A stretch of 46,000 nucleotides of DNA from Amazonocrinis nigriterrae CENA67. Lineage in GTDB: Bacteria; Cyanobacteriota; Cyanobacteriia; Cyanobacteriales; Nostocaceae. Made by a program: the position numbers and the translations under genes. Shown in pieces: positions 27,145 through 36,273 of the stretch (position 1 is the first letter of the stretch; every line of letters starts with the position of its first letter). Under the pieces are notes generated by a model. It ran no database searches and had not been told where the DNA came from. It was given only the letters and a program-made list of their open reading frames with translations. The stretch is taken from contig NZ_JAECZC010000042.1 of the NCBI RefSeq assembly GCF_016056305.1, positions 1-46,000 of the forward strand. The letters are read 5' to 3'.

Positions 27145-27278
27145 TAATACCATTTCCAAAAATATTTGCAACATATAAATTGCCTGTAGAGACGTTTCAT
27201 CGGTAAATTGCCTGTGGAGACGTTCCACCGGAACGTCTCTACCATGTTTTTGTATCAGAGATTTCGTGAAATGGTGTA
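27145..27278 (-). mobile_element. MITE-like element, right copy (inverted relative to left)
   Basis: The sequence starts TAATACCATTTCC and ends GAAATGGTGTAA, so its ends are mutual inverted repeats. Its reverse complement follows the element at 19738-19839 nearly base for base. It has one perfect palindrome (27214-27242, arms GTGGAGACGTTCC and GGAACGTCTCTAC) plus a half palindrome at 27186-27200, a short internal duplication around AAATTGCCTGT(A/G)GAGACG. Confidence 0.7.
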
Positions 27279-27411
27279 ACACTACTGGCAACGGCTATAT
27301 CAGTAATTTATAAGTTATTTCTATTTCAGCCATCCATTCGTATCACGTCTCATAGGGTCAATTAAGCTTACACCATGAGAGAAACCTGAGAGAAAAAATG
27401 AATGGCTGGTA

Positions 27412-27484
<73 letters not shown>

Positions 27485-27545
27485 GTGATGGAAATCATAT
27501 TAGCAAATTTCTCAGGGATTGACTAGTTTTGTTGCATGGCATGAG

Positions 27546-29810
27546 TTATAGTGCAATTGTTCTAGGGAATTGGACAATGAAGGTAGTTTGACCCACTGCA
27601 CTTTCTACATGAATTGAGCCTCCTAAATGCTTGACCATTTTTTGCACTAATGCCATTTCCAATCCTGTACCGCTATATTTCCAGGGGTCGTTTTTGGAAA
27701 GGTGATAGAACGGCTCAAAAATCCGTGACAAATCATTAGCGGGAATTTCTAATCCAGAATTGCTGATACTCAGTTGCACTATGTCTGCTGTCAACTCAGC
27801 AGAGACTGTGATTGATTCGCCTGGGGGGGTATATTTGCAAGTATGGTTCAACAATTCAGTGACAATCCTCTCTAAATCGGTGATATCTGTCTCTAAAGGT
27901 GGTAGTGCAGTGTCAATTGTCAGCTTTAACTGCTGTCGCTGGCAACTTGTAATTTCCCGAAAAGGCTCGACAATGGGGGGAAGCCAGGTTTGTAAATCGA
28001 TCGCAATTAAAGTCGGGGGTTCGGGTTCGGTTTCTAAATATGTGAGTGTGAGTAGATCGTTAATTAACTTGCTTTCTCGTCCACATTCGTTATGCAAAAT
28101 CTGCAATAGTTGCGGTACTATTTCAATATTTAATACTCCTTCTGTGGTCAGCACACTTTCGAGTGTTTGAGCCGCTAGGCTGATGCTAGTTATGGGTGTC
28201 CGCAGTTCTTGAGAGAGGGTTCTGAGAAATTCGTTTTTGAGGCGTTCTTGTTTTTCTAGTTCTTGTAGCTGTGTCTGAGTTGCTTGATAAAGCCTTGCTT
28301 GGCGAATGGCGATCGCACATTCATTTGCCAACTGCTGCACTAGTTCGATTTCAAATTGCTCGAACATCTCTTGTGTGGATCTCACAAGCCAAAGATTTCC
28401 CAGAATTCCTTGATCGTCAAAGATCGGACAAGCTAGCTGTGTGACAACAATTAACTTGGGATGCCATCCAGAAACAATTTCCACAGATTGCCGATATTCT
28501 TTTGCCAATAGTGGCCGATAAACTTCCATAAAGTCTGCAATCTGTCTGGTAAATCCTTTGTTTGGGGGTAAGGTAGTTGTTGCGTACTTGTAGGTGACAG
28601 TGGTGCTGGTGCGATAGGGGTTATATAGCTCGATATAGCAAGACTCAAGTTTCAGTAACCTTGCCAATTCTTCAATGGCTGTTTGCAACACCTGAGCTTC
28701 ATTTTGATTGTCGCGGATTTGTTCGGTAATACATCGTACCAGGGCTTGAAAGTTCCGCACCTGCTCTAACTGTATTTGATGCTGCTGTGTCTGCGATTCT
28801 AACTGTGTTTGCAGATGCTGTATCTGCTGATGCAGTTCTTGTTGCTGCACAGCAATACCGATTTGAGTTGCTAGTTGTTTGATTAGATCAATTTCTATTT
28901 GCTGCCATTGATGGGGTTCATGACAATACTGAGCAATGAAAAGCCCCCACAAGTCTTGCTGTAACAAAATTGGCAATACTAGATTGGCTCTCACTTGTAA
29001 AGAGGCGAGGAAATCTATTTGTTGTGGATGTAACCCTGCTGCATAAATATCTTCAATAATTTGAATACAACCCCGCCCATAGGGTTCTTTATATTTATCA
29101 CTGAAGCTGGGATCTCGAAAGTTTTTGCCTAAAAGCGCACTACCAGCGCTAACTGTTGATTCGGCAACGATTGTGCCACTACCATCAGGCTGGAACTGAT
29201 AAATCAGTATGCGATCGCAGTCTAAACACTGCCTGATTTCTTTAACTGTCTGATCCAGAATTGTTTCTAAATCTAGACATTCACGAATTCGTTGCGCGAT
29301 CGCTTCTAACAGTTGCTGCCCTCGGGCTTGAATTTCCCTGGCTTGTGCTACTTGTTTCGCTGGGGTAATGTTGCTACTAGTGCCAATTAATCGGTAAATC
29401 CTAGAATTAGCATCCCGCAGGGGCGTGAGAGTGGTACTCCACCAAGTAGGTACTCCCTGGAATTGCAAGCATTGTTCGTAGGAAATAGTTTTGCCAAATA
29501 GCACACAATCAGCGTAATGTTGACGCACTCTAACAGCATCAACTGGTGAAAGAATGTCCTCTGGTTTTTTGCCCTTTAAATCTTCTGAGCGAATGCCTAA
29601 CCATCGCTCATGAGTCGGATTGAGTGCCACATACCGAAAATCCCCATCCTCCAAAACATCCACCACAAATATAGATGCTTGCACAGAATCATACATGCTC
29701 AGCAGAAACTGTTCACTGCCACTGTTTTCATCTAATTCTGTCCCGAAGAGAATATGAGGATGTGATTTTTGTTTCAACTCTACAGTAGATTCCGTTGGAT
29801 TTATATTCAT
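27546..29810 (-). CDS. PAS-GAF-GAF histidine-kinase-like protein lacking the phospho-acceptor His
   Basis: The 754-aa protein has a PAS domain (about residues 38-150), a phytochrome-type GAF (about 175-325), a coiled-coil linker rich in Gln, a second GAF (about 365-500), and a HisKA/HATPase pair at the C-terminus. The H box reads FLRTLSQELRTPITSI: the His is Gln534 (CAA at 28211-28209). The G1 box is also changed (ISNSGLEIP in place of D-x-G-x-G-I), while FEPFYHL and SGTGLEMALV remain. Autophosphorylation on the usual His is therefore not possible; it may act as a signalling scaffold or partner for another kinase. The first GAF lacks the chromophore Cys (GLHPQQIDFL where Cys-His is expected). 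It is monocistronic, near tRNA-Lys. Confidence 0.85.
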   Translation of the reverse strand: MNINPTESTVELKQKSHPHILFGTELDENSGSEQFLLSMYDSVQASIFVVDVLEDGDFRYVALNPTHERWLGIRSEDLKGKKPEDILSPVDAVRVRQHYADCVLFGKTISYEQCLQFQGVPTWWSTTLTPLRDANSRIYRLIGTSSNITPAKQVAQAREIQARGQQLLEAIAQRIRECLDLETILDQTVKEIRQCLDCDRILIYQFQPDGSGTIVAESTVSAGSALLGKNFRDPSFSDKYKEPYGRGCIQIIEDIYAAGLHPQQIDFLASLQVRANLVLPILLQQDLWGLFIAQYCHEPHQWQQIEIDLIKQLATQIGIAVQQQELHQQIQHLQTQLESQTQQHQIQLEQVRNFQALVRCITEQIRDNQNEAQVLQTAIEELARLLKLESCYIELYNPYRTSTTVTYKYATTTLPPNKGFTRQIADFMEVYRPLLAKEYRQSVEIVSGWHPKLIVVTQLACPIFDDQGILGNLWLVRSTQEMFEQFEIELVQQLANECAIAIRQARLYQATQTQLQELEKQERLKNEFLRTLSQELRTPITSISLAAQTLESVLTTEGVLNIEIVPQLLQILHNECGRESKLINDLLTLTYLETEPEPPTLIAIDLQTWLPPIVEPFREITSCQRQQLKLTIDTALPPLETDITDLERIVTELLNHTCKYTPPGESITVSAELTADIVQLSISNSGLEIPANDLSRIFEPFYHLSKNDPWKYSGTGLEMALVQKMVKHLGGSIHVESAVGQTTFIVQFPRTIAL

Positions 29811-30150
29811 GCGAGAGTCCCTATTTGCTGTTACCGACTCTTATAGGCGCTTTTTGTTGTGAATTTCCGTGTATAAAATTAATAAGAGCGCCTATAGCAA
29901 AGCATTGAATCTTTGCTGATAAATATTTGTACCTTTGTCTACTTTTTATCAGAAATGTAAGCAAATTAATAGCACTAAATATAACAAATCCTGCTTTTTG
30001 AGTATGAGAATACATTTGCAGAACGGTGCGATTTTGATGACATTTATTATTAATAATTTTCTAAAATTGTTGCATATTTTTAACTAAACTTCCGTTATAG
30101 ATTAAACAAATGTTACATTTTTTAATAAAGTTGCGATTCCATAATAAGAC

Positions 30151-30231
30151 TGACGCAACGCCACATGATGTAGCGACAATTGATAAATTGCCGCTACGTG
30201 ACGATAAGCGTTTCCGCTATTGTTTGCGTCA
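30151..30231. repeat. Nested inverted repeat (possible MITE)
   Basis: TGACGCAA at 30151 and TTGCGTCA at 30224-30231 are exact inverted ends. Inside, TGTAGCGACAATT (30169-30181) and AATTGCCGCTACG (30186-30198) pair with one mismatch and one wobble-like change. The structure is about 81 bp with no coding content. Confidence 0.6.
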
Positions 30232-30452
30232 CTCGTGGATAACAGAAAATAGCAGTTAATAGTAAGACATTTTTCCCCAGAAATTGTAGTAAGTCAATAA
30301 ATGGTTAATAGGCAGTTAATAAATATTTAGTTTGCTTGTTTGGAGTCTGGAAAGGCAACGAGAAGCGTAAAAGCCTCAACCCTAATGTGCGAAATAAAAT
30401 CTAAAATCCGTCTTGAAAAGTTTACTCAACGGGGGGAACCCCCGCACGCAAC

Positions 30453-30493
30453 GCCAGTTGCTTCAAGCCGGGAAACCCGTCCAACGCACTGGC
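30453..30493. repeat. Hairpin cassette repeat (GCCAGT ... ACTGGC)
   Basis: The outer stem GCCAGT/ACTGGC encloses an inner CGGG-AAA-CCCG hairpin and the motif CAACGC. A related cassette at 43449-43489 keeps the layout with different paired bases. The preceding CGGGGGGAACCCCCG is another small hairpin. Confidence 0.6.
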
Positions 30494-30521
30494 TCAACTT
30501 TTCGCAAAATCCAAAATCGTA

Positions 30522-31085
30522 TCACCTAAGTAATTTGTAGGCATTGACACCTGTTAGCATAGCAACCACAAGCCAAGTAACAGCTAATCCTACGACTTCG
30601 CCTAAGAACAAGTGCGTCAAGCGGTGTAAAATGATGCCCACAGTAGAACCTAGAGGTATTGCTACAGACCAACTTGCCGAACTCACAACTATCCATAGCC
30701 AGGAGGAGACTGGCTGTTGAATTGCCAACGATTGTGCAACCCCAATTCCCAAGCCGCCTATTGCTCCATAGATAGCGCCAAAGAGTAGTCTGGAGGCAAG
30801 AGATTGATTAGTAGGTATCATCCAACCAACTGCGCCTACTCCTATAGCAGTGATTACAGCCCAAGCCATCACAGTTAACAAAATCCATTTGACAGAAAAG
30901 ACGGTTTGTCTGAAAATTAAGCTCTGGGGTAGTGCGATCGCTAATCCGCCAAGAGTTGCTTGTGTCACTCCAACATCTGGCTTTTCACCAACTTCAATTA
31001 ACAACAAACTCACCAGAAAACCGCCAAAAGTAGCTGCAATCCACAGCAATATAAATTTTAATTGGGTTTTAGTTGGCGATCGCAT
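30522..31085 (-). CDS. Hydrophobic integral membrane protein, function unknown
   Basis: The chosen start is ATG at 31085 (187 aa), because the longer frame to 31187 reads through the end of the upstream gene and its first 34 residues are not hydrophobic or family-like. The stop of that upstream gene and this ATG overlap as TGATG, implying translational coupling. The protein has about five or six hydrophobic segments, including ILLWIAATFGGFLVSLLLI, TVMAWAVITAIGVGAVGW and WLWIVVSSASWSVAIPL, with repeated small-residue motifs (GAIYGAIGGLGIGVAQS). No family is recognised. The context suggests a shared envelope role with the GHL10-type hydrolase. Confidence 0.7.
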   Translation of the reverse strand: MRSPTKTQLKFILLWIAATFGGFLVSLLLIEVGEKPDVGVTQATLGGLAIALPQSLIFRQTVFSVKWILLTVMAWAVITAIGVGAVGWMIPTNQSLASRLLFGAIYGAIGGLGIGVAQSLAIQQPVSSWLWIVVSSASWSVAIPLGSTVGIILHRLTHLFLGEVVGLAVTWLVVAMLTGVNAYKLLR

Positions 31086-32326
31086 CAAACTTTGTTCGGT
31101 GGTAATGGTCTTGTGGCTTTTTGGGCAAACATCTCTAAAAAAGCCCTGCGTCGTTGTCGGGGTGATTCTGGTGTGATGTAACCCCACAAACTCTCCCAGT
31201 AAAAGAAGGATATACCAACAAAAGAGCGATCGCGCACTATCTCCACTTGTTCTCTAATTTGGGTCATTTCTACAGGATTTTGTACTGTTCCCGTTGAAAT
31301 ACCAATACCTACAGGAATTTGAGTACGAGCAAATTTTACCGCTGGTTGTTCCAGATTGGCAATAAAACTGCTGCGATCATTTCGATACACCTGTACAATT
31401 AATTCATCTACCAAACCTTTTTTTACCCAACTATCCCAGTCTTGCAAGTAGTATTTATAAGCAAAAGCATGTGAATTTGGAGACAGAGATATTTTAGCAT
31501 CAGGTTTAACTTCTTTCACAGCTTGATAAATTTCTGCCATAAAATCAGTAATTTTGTTTGCTCGCCAACGCATCCATTCCGAGTTAAATGGATTATTTGG
31601 GGGACTATTGTCCTGATGTTCTTGGCGATATAAGTCAACAGTAAAGGCATCATAGCCAAACTGTACTGGCATTCCAAAGTGGTCATCAAATTGGATTCCA
31701 TCTACATCATAATTGCTAACAACTTCCAAAATTAACTTGAGGATAAACTTTTGCACCTCTGGATGCAACGGATTTAACCAAGCTTGTTTATGTATTAAGC
31801 CATTATCGACTTCTTCCGGTGGAGTTTCTTTAATAGAATTGACACCTTGTTGTCCCTTAGTTAACCAATCAGGATAACGCCTGACTATTTCTGAATTAAT
31901 TGGTGTCATAAAACCGTATTCAAACCAAGGAATAACACTCAAACCTTTAGGTTTAGCCAAATACACAAGCTTTGCTAAAACATCCTGTCCACTATGTATT
32001 AAATTAACAATAGGTTGAGTCTGGGAACCAGTAACAACTTGGGCGACATTACTCTTATAAAAAGTGTGTCCTCGGTTCCAAACTACAGGATAAATAGTAT
32101 TGAAATTAAGTGCGGATAGTTGATTGACAGCGCGTTCAATTCCCCAAGGTACAAAGAATACGCCACTAGCAACATTAGTTAGCCAAACACCACGAATTTC
32201 GGTTATAGTTTGTGGGCTTGTTTGTTGTTCCAAGTTGGAAAGTGAAGGAACTGAAAATGCTGTTAAGCATAATATTAAGTCCAAGCACAGCAAGTAAATC
32301 AAGCTACTTCTAGTCAACCAATTCAT
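31085..32326 (-). CDS. GHL10-type (DUF187) glycoside-hydrolase-like exported protein
   Basis: The 413-aa protein begins with a hydrophobic signal (SLIYLLCLDLILCLTAFSV) and continues as a TIM-barrel hydrolase of the GHL10/DUF187 type: EIRGVWLTNVASGVFF, LNFNTIYPVVWNRG, GLSVIPWFEYGFM, LNPLHPEVQKFIL, YDVDGIQFDDHFG (candidate catalytic acids), KISLSPNSHAF and VDELIVQVYRND. Family members act on surface polysaccharide or peptidoglycan-linked sugars, but few are characterised, so the substrate is left open. It is translationally coupled to the membrane protein downstream. Confidence 0.87.
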   Translation of the reverse strand: MNWLTRSSLIYLLCLDLILCLTAFSVPSLSNLEQQTSPQTITEIRGVWLTNVASGVFFVPWGIERAVNQLSALNFNTIYPVVWNRGHTFYKSNVAQVVTGSQTQPIVNLIHSGQDVLAKLVYLAKPKGLSVIPWFEYGFMTPINSEIVRRYPDWLTKGQQGVNSIKETPPEEVDNGLIHKQAWLNPLHPEVQKFILKLILEVVSNYDVDGIQFDDHFGMPVQFGYDAFTVDLYRQEHQDNSPPNNPFNSEWMRWRANKITDFMAEIYQAVKEVKPDAKISLSPNSHAFAYKYYLQDWDSWVKKGLVDELIVQVYRNDRSSFIANLEQPAVKFARTQIPVGIGISTGTVQNPVEMTQIREQVEIVRDRSFVGISFFYWESLWGYITPESPRQRRRAFLEMFAQKATRPLPPNKV

Positions 32327-32500
32327 TTGTGGGTTTGACTGAGTTTTCGACGAATACTTATCCCTACAAAATAAAATAGTATTTATCCGGATCTTGTAAT
32401 GATATCATAACTTGTCACACACAAAGATTGTTATATATGCAGCCTATGTAATTTGTCAAAAATAATACGAATTTAAAAAAAATACAACAGATACCTTGTA

Positions 32501-32522
32501 GGGGCGTACAGCTGTACGCCCC
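32501..32522. repeat. GTAC-type palindromic repeat, second copy
   Basis: A 22-bp perfect palindrome with half-site GGGGCGTACAG, preceded by TTGTA so it also starts with GTAG. Same core as 15918-15941. Confidence 0.8.
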
Positions 32523-32574
32523 GGAGAGTCAATTCCAACCGTTAACAGTCATTAGTCATCATTTCTATTCAAAA

Positions 32575-34047
32575 TTAAAATCTTTCCACTCCTTCAAACT
32601 GCTTATCAGTTGCCTTATTTGCTGCTTCACCACAAGTCCGTGGTGTGGGAAATATTTTCTCAGGATTTGCTAAACCTTTGGGATTAAATACTTGTCGTAC
32701 CCATTGCATAGTTTCTAAATCAGTAGCACTAAACATCTCTGGCATATAACACTTTTTCTCTTGACCAATGCCATGTTCACCAGAAATACTACCACCGACT
32801 TTCACACAAAGTTTGAGAATTTTGGAACCTAATTCTTCAACTTGTTCTAACGCTCCAGGGATAGATCTATCATAAAGAATCAGCGGATGAAGATTGCCAT
32901 CACCAGCATGAAATACATTGGCAATACGATAACCATATTGTTCACTTAACATCCTAATTTCATGCAGAACATATGGTAACTGAGTCCGGGGAATCACACC
33001 ATCTTGTACATAATAATCTGGACTTAAATGTCCAGCAGCAGCAAAAGCAGCTTTACGCCCTTTCCATAATTTCAGTCTAGTTTCTAGGTCAGTGGCAGAA
33101 GTGACACTACGCGCATTATTCTTGTGACAAATTTCGGTAATCCGTTGTTTATTTCCTGCAACTTCCACTTCCAAACCATCAATTTCTATCAGCAAAATTG
33201 CAGTAGCATCGCGGGGATAACAATTAGTTGCAACAACATCTTCAACAGCATTGATGCTGAAGTTATCCATCATTTCCATACCACCGGGAATAATGCCCGC
33301 GCTGATAATATCAGAAACAGTTGCCCCAGCATCTTCAATGCTAGTAAAATCTGCTAACAGTACACAAATCGATTCTGCACTTTTGAGAATTCGCAAAGTA
33401 ATTTCTGTAGCAATACCTAAAGTGCCTTCGGAACCGACAAATATACCCGTTAAATCATAGCCTGGCATTTCTGGAATTTGTCCGCCTAAATCGACAATTT
33501 CGCCTTCAGCAGTGACAATTTTTAATCCCAAAACATGGTTAGTAGTGACACCATATTTGAGGCAATGTACTCCACCAGAATTTTCGGCAACATTGCCCCC
33601 AATAGAGCAGATAATTTGGCTAGAAGGGTCAGGCGCGTAGTAAAAACCAGCACCGCTAACAGTTTGTGTCACCCAACTATTAATAACGCCTGGCTGTACC
33701 ACAATGCGCTGATTATCCAAATCAACATTCAGGATTTGTCGCATTAAGGAAGTCACAATTAAAACAGAATCTTCCACAGGCAAAGCACCACCAGATAAAC
33801 CAGTCCCAGAACCCCGTGCTAAAAAAGGAACAGAGTATTTGTTACATATCTTCACCACCTCAGCCACTTGTTCTGTGGTTCTGGGTAACACCACCAAAGC
33901 CGGACGTTGGCGATAGCTAGTTAAACCATCACATTCATAAGTAATCAGTTCCTCGCGGCGTTGCACTACCCCATTTTTACCAAGTACAGCCTCTAACGCT
34001 TTGATGACGGGTTTCCAGTTACGTTGTTGTTTATCTTGGGTAAGCAT
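32575..34047 (-). CDS. glcD: Glycolate oxidase/dehydrogenase FAD-linked subunit GlcD
   Basis: The 490-aa protein is a flavoprotein oxidising a 2-hydroxy acid, in cyanobacteria typically glycolate from photorespiration, to the keto acid. The PCMH-type FAD site is visible: VVLPRTTEQVAEVVKICNKY, FLARGSGTGLSGGALP, YYAPDPSSQIICSIGGNVAE, then FVGSEGTLGIATEITLRI. The C-terminal cap has FHAGDGNLHPLIL and GSISGEHGIGQEK, with His residues of the substrate/metal site. Length is standard. Usual partners (GlcE, GlcF) are not in the window. D-lactate dehydrogenase activity is an alternative for this family. Confidence 0.9.
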   Translation of the reverse strand: MLTQDKQQRNWKPVIKALEAVLGKNGVVQRREELITYECDGLTSYRQRPALVVLPRTTEQVAEVVKICNKYSVPFLARGSGTGLSGGALPVEDSVLIVTSLMRQILNVDLDNQRIVVQPGVINSWVTQTVSGAGFYYAPDPSSQIICSIGGNVAENSGGVHCLKYGVTTNHVLGLKIVTAEGEIVDLGGQIPEMPGYDLTGIFVGSEGTLGIATEITLRILKSAESICVLLADFTSIEDAGATVSDIISAGIIPGGMEMMDNFSINAVEDVVATNCYPRDATAILLIEIDGLEVEVAGNKQRITEICHKNNARSVTSATDLETRLKLWKGRKAAFAAAGHLSPDYYVQDGVIPRTQLPYVLHEIRMLSEQYGYRIANVFHAGDGNLHPLILYDRSIPGALEQVEELGSKILKLCVKVGGSISGEHGIGQEKKCYMPEMFSATDLETMQWVRQVFNPKGLANPEKIFPTPRTCGEAANKATDKQFEGVERF

Positions 34048-34065
34048 AAAGTTTTAGGTAGATGA

Positions 34066-34296
34066 TTAGAGATTTATCAAAGTGGCAATAACTTCTTCAG
34101 ATAAATTTAAAGCTATTATTGTGATACCAGATAAACCGGGATACTTATCAATATAATCTGCTTGATTACGATATTCTCGCAATCGTTTTAAGTTCCTGGC
34201 AATTAATTGATATTGTGCGTCAGGATTAAGCTTAAATTGCTCCCAGACATATGCGTGAGTATCACTGGAAGGTGTACAGTTGCTCAAGGGTTGCAA
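34066..34296 (-). pseudogene. C-terminal half of a HEPN-like protein
   Basis: The 76-codon frame from a TTG at 34296 includes DTHAYVWEQFKLNPDAQYQL and RLREYRNQADY, resembling the second half of HEPN-type small proteins whose first half normally carries an R-A-x-Y-A motif. That half is missing: upstream DNA in another frame encodes only a short MTDAAVSISQTDIATLEQLY stretch. A truncated or decayed gene is likely. The family call is from pattern memory. Confidence 0.45.
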
Positions 34297-34420
34297 TATC
34301 GGTTTGGCTGATGCTAACGGCTGCGTCTGTCATGGCTGCGTAATATGGCTGTAATTACCATTGTTGCAAGAATACCAGGTTAAAGGATGGATGAGAGGCG
34401 ATCGCTTTTATCTTCTGCAT

Positions 34421-34522
34421 TCAGTCTGGAATATATTCCCAAGGAGAATATTGCCGTTCTAGAAAACGTTCGGGATTAAATTGTTGAGGATTAGGATATA
34501 AGTAATTAGCCGAACTTGATAT
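34421..34522 (-). pseudogene. Cytochrome P450 fragment
   Basis: Translating the minus strand gives [20 protein letters not shown] followed by PWEYIP and a TGA stop at 34421. This is the stretch that precedes the haem loop in P450s (P-x-x-F-x-P-E-R-F). The expected FGGGxRxCIG haem-binding segment is absent downstream, so only a remnant of about 30 residues is left. The rest of 34297-34759 shows no gene apart from an unconvincing 66-codon frame. Confidence 0.65.
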
Positions 34523-34759
34523 GATGAATGAATTCTGCGTTGTGTACTTCATTTACTTGCAAACTGCTGTATCCAGCAGAACAAGCTTCTTCAACAAAGA
34601 TTTAACTAACTCCTACAAGACAAGATCAGAATTGTTTGCAAATTATTTCATAGACACGAGCCAGAAAGCATGTTTATCTGCATCTTGTGAATTAGGTGTA
34701 TTAAATGAAGTAGCAGGGTAAAAAAATGAAAGTTGGAGATATCCTCAAGTTTCATTTAA

Positions 34760-36259
34760 TTATGCTTGAAAATCTAATGGCAAAATTACTGTGAATGTAG
34801 TGCCAACCCCAACTTGACTGCTGACATTAATTTCACCATGATGTGCTACAACGCACCTTTTAACAATTACTAATCCTAGCCCAGTTCCCTGAATTGATTG
34901 CACATTTGAGGCTCGATAAAACGACTCAAAAAGTCGAGTTTGGTCTGCTTCAGGTATGCCAATACCTTGGTCTTGAATCCGAAAAATAGCTACCCCTGCA
35001 ATTCGGTCACAAGTTAAATCAAACCAAATTGTACTACCAATGGCAGAATACTTAACTGCGTTGGAAAGTAGATTTATGAAGATATAATGTAACAGCCGTT
35101 CATCCATCACAGCATTTGTATTATCACTATGACAAGTAAAAATGATTTGATGAGCGGTGTTTGTGACAGCAGAAAATTCTGCAATTAGCTCTCTACATAA
35201 ATTTTCAATATTCAGTGGTGCAGGTTCGCATACAACTTTTTCTGCCTCAGACCTGCCCATGAATAGTACATCTTCCATGAGTTGTTTCATGGATTGAACA
35301 GCTTTTTTAATTCGTTTTAAGTATGTCTGTTTTTTGGCTTCTGTTAAGTTATCTCCTTGAATTTCAATCAATTCTACTGCTGTTTGAATCACAGTTAAAG
35401 GATTACGAAATTCGTGAGAAACAGTTGAGATAAATAAGGATTTTAGATGGTTGAGTTCTCGCTCTTTATTTAATGCTTGCTCTAAAAATTCTGTTTGTCG
35501 TCGTTCACTGAGATCCCAGAAAACAACTACAACACCACTTATTTGGTTAGATGGTCGCATTATGGGTGAAGCACTATCACCAATGGGTACTCTTTGACCA
35601 TTTTTGGTAATTAAAGATGTATATTCCCCTAAATAAACAACCTCTTGTTCCCGCAAGACTTTTTTTACTGGATTTTCTAGTGTAGTTTCTGTAACTTCAT
35701 CGACAATACGAAAAATATTTGACACGTCATGTCCGAGGGCTTCTGTTTGTTCCCAGCCAGTCAGCGCCTCGGCTGCGGGATTCATGAATGTCACCATTCC
35801 TTGTTCATCTGTGGCTATTACAGCATCGCTCATTGAGTTTAACAAAGTTGCTAGGCGATCGCGATTCTCCCGCAGGTCACGTTCTAATTGATGTTTTAAC
35901 AAACCGATCTCGATAGCGATACGTAAATCTTGTAATGTAAATGGTTTGACGACATAACCAAAAGGTTGAGTAATTTTCGCTCGTTGTAAAGTATGCTGAT
36001 CTCCATAAGCAGTGAGAAAAATCACCGGAATATCTAATTGTTCACGAATAAAACCGGCGGCTGTAATCCCATCCATTTCTCCTTTGAGGATGATATCCAT
36101 CAAAACTAATTCTGGTTTCGTCTCTGATGCCTTGGCAATGGCAACTTTCCCAGAAGAAGCCGTACCCGTAACTATGTACCCTAGTTGATTGAGTTGGCTA
36201 GCAATAGTTCTAGCCACTATCACTTCATCTTCAACGACTAAAATTCTCACTTGGTACAT
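34760..36259 (-). CDS. Response regulator-PAS-histidine kinase hybrid
   Basis: The ATG at 36259 gives 499 aa; the longer frame starts at a TTG and overlaps the upstream stop. Domains: N-terminal receiver (VRILVVEDE, phospho-Asp in ELVLMDIIL, Lys in GYVVKPF), PAS (about residues 135-255, LATLLNSMSDAVIATDEQG), and a full HisKA-HATPase kinase with H box FISTVSHEFRNPL, N box NLLSNAVKYS, G1 DQGIGIP and G2 GTGLGLVIVK. The receiver-first layout lets it take a phosphate or signal from another kinase and then signal by its own His. The gene directly upstream, 14 bp away, encodes a sensor kinase, the obvious candidate. No DNA-binding output is in the pair. Confidence 0.9.
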   Translation of the reverse strand: MYQVRILVVEDEVIVARTIASQLNQLGYIVTGTASSGKVAIAKASETKPELVLMDIILKGEMDGITAAGFIREQLDIPVIFLTAYGDQHTLQRAKITQPFGYVVKPFTLQDLRIAIEIGLLKHQLERDLRENRDRLATLLNSMSDAVIATDEQGMVTFMNPAAEALTGWEQTEALGHDVSNIFRIVDEVTETTLENPVKKVLREQEVVYLGEYTSLITKNGQRVPIGDSASPIMRPSNQISGVVVVFWDLSERRQTEFLEQALNKERELNHLKSLFISTVSHEFRNPLTVIQTAVELIEIQGDNLTEAKKQTYLKRIKKAVQSMKQLMEDVLFMGRSEAEKVVCEPAPLNIENLCRELIAEFSAVTNTAHQIIFTCHSDNTNAVMDERLLHYIFINLLSNAVKYSAIGSTIWFDLTCDRIAGVAIFRIQDQGIGIPEADQTRLFESFYRASNVQSIQGTGLGLVIVKRCVVAHHGEINVSSQVGVGTTFTVILPLDFQA

Positions 36260-36273
36260 TTGATAATTTACTG

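Larger units (their letters stand above)
29811..30521. other. Intergenic region with nested inverted repeats
   Basis: The 711 bp hold no convincing gene. The left part is AT-rich. Repeats occupy 30151-30231 and 30385-30520, the latter mixing AAAATCTAAAATCC units with a hairpin cassette. The ORF at 30340-30540 is a reading of the repeat and is not counted. Confidence 0.6.

Noticed and set aside
27088-27291. 67-aa minus-strand ORF containing RDVPVERLH as in HsdM
   Set aside because: It is a reading of the MITE and its palindrome. The shared peptide with HsdM comes from the repeat, not from a gene duplication.
30340-30540. 66-aa plus-strand ORF (MESGKATRSVK...)
   Set aside because: Most of it lies in the hairpin cassette and AAAATCC repeats. 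No ribosome-binding site or family likeness is seen.
34521-34721. 66-aa plus-strand ORF ([10 protein letters not shown]...)
   Set aside because: Composition is uneven, there is no recognisable domain, and it begins next to a decayed P450 fragment. I could not support it as a gene.
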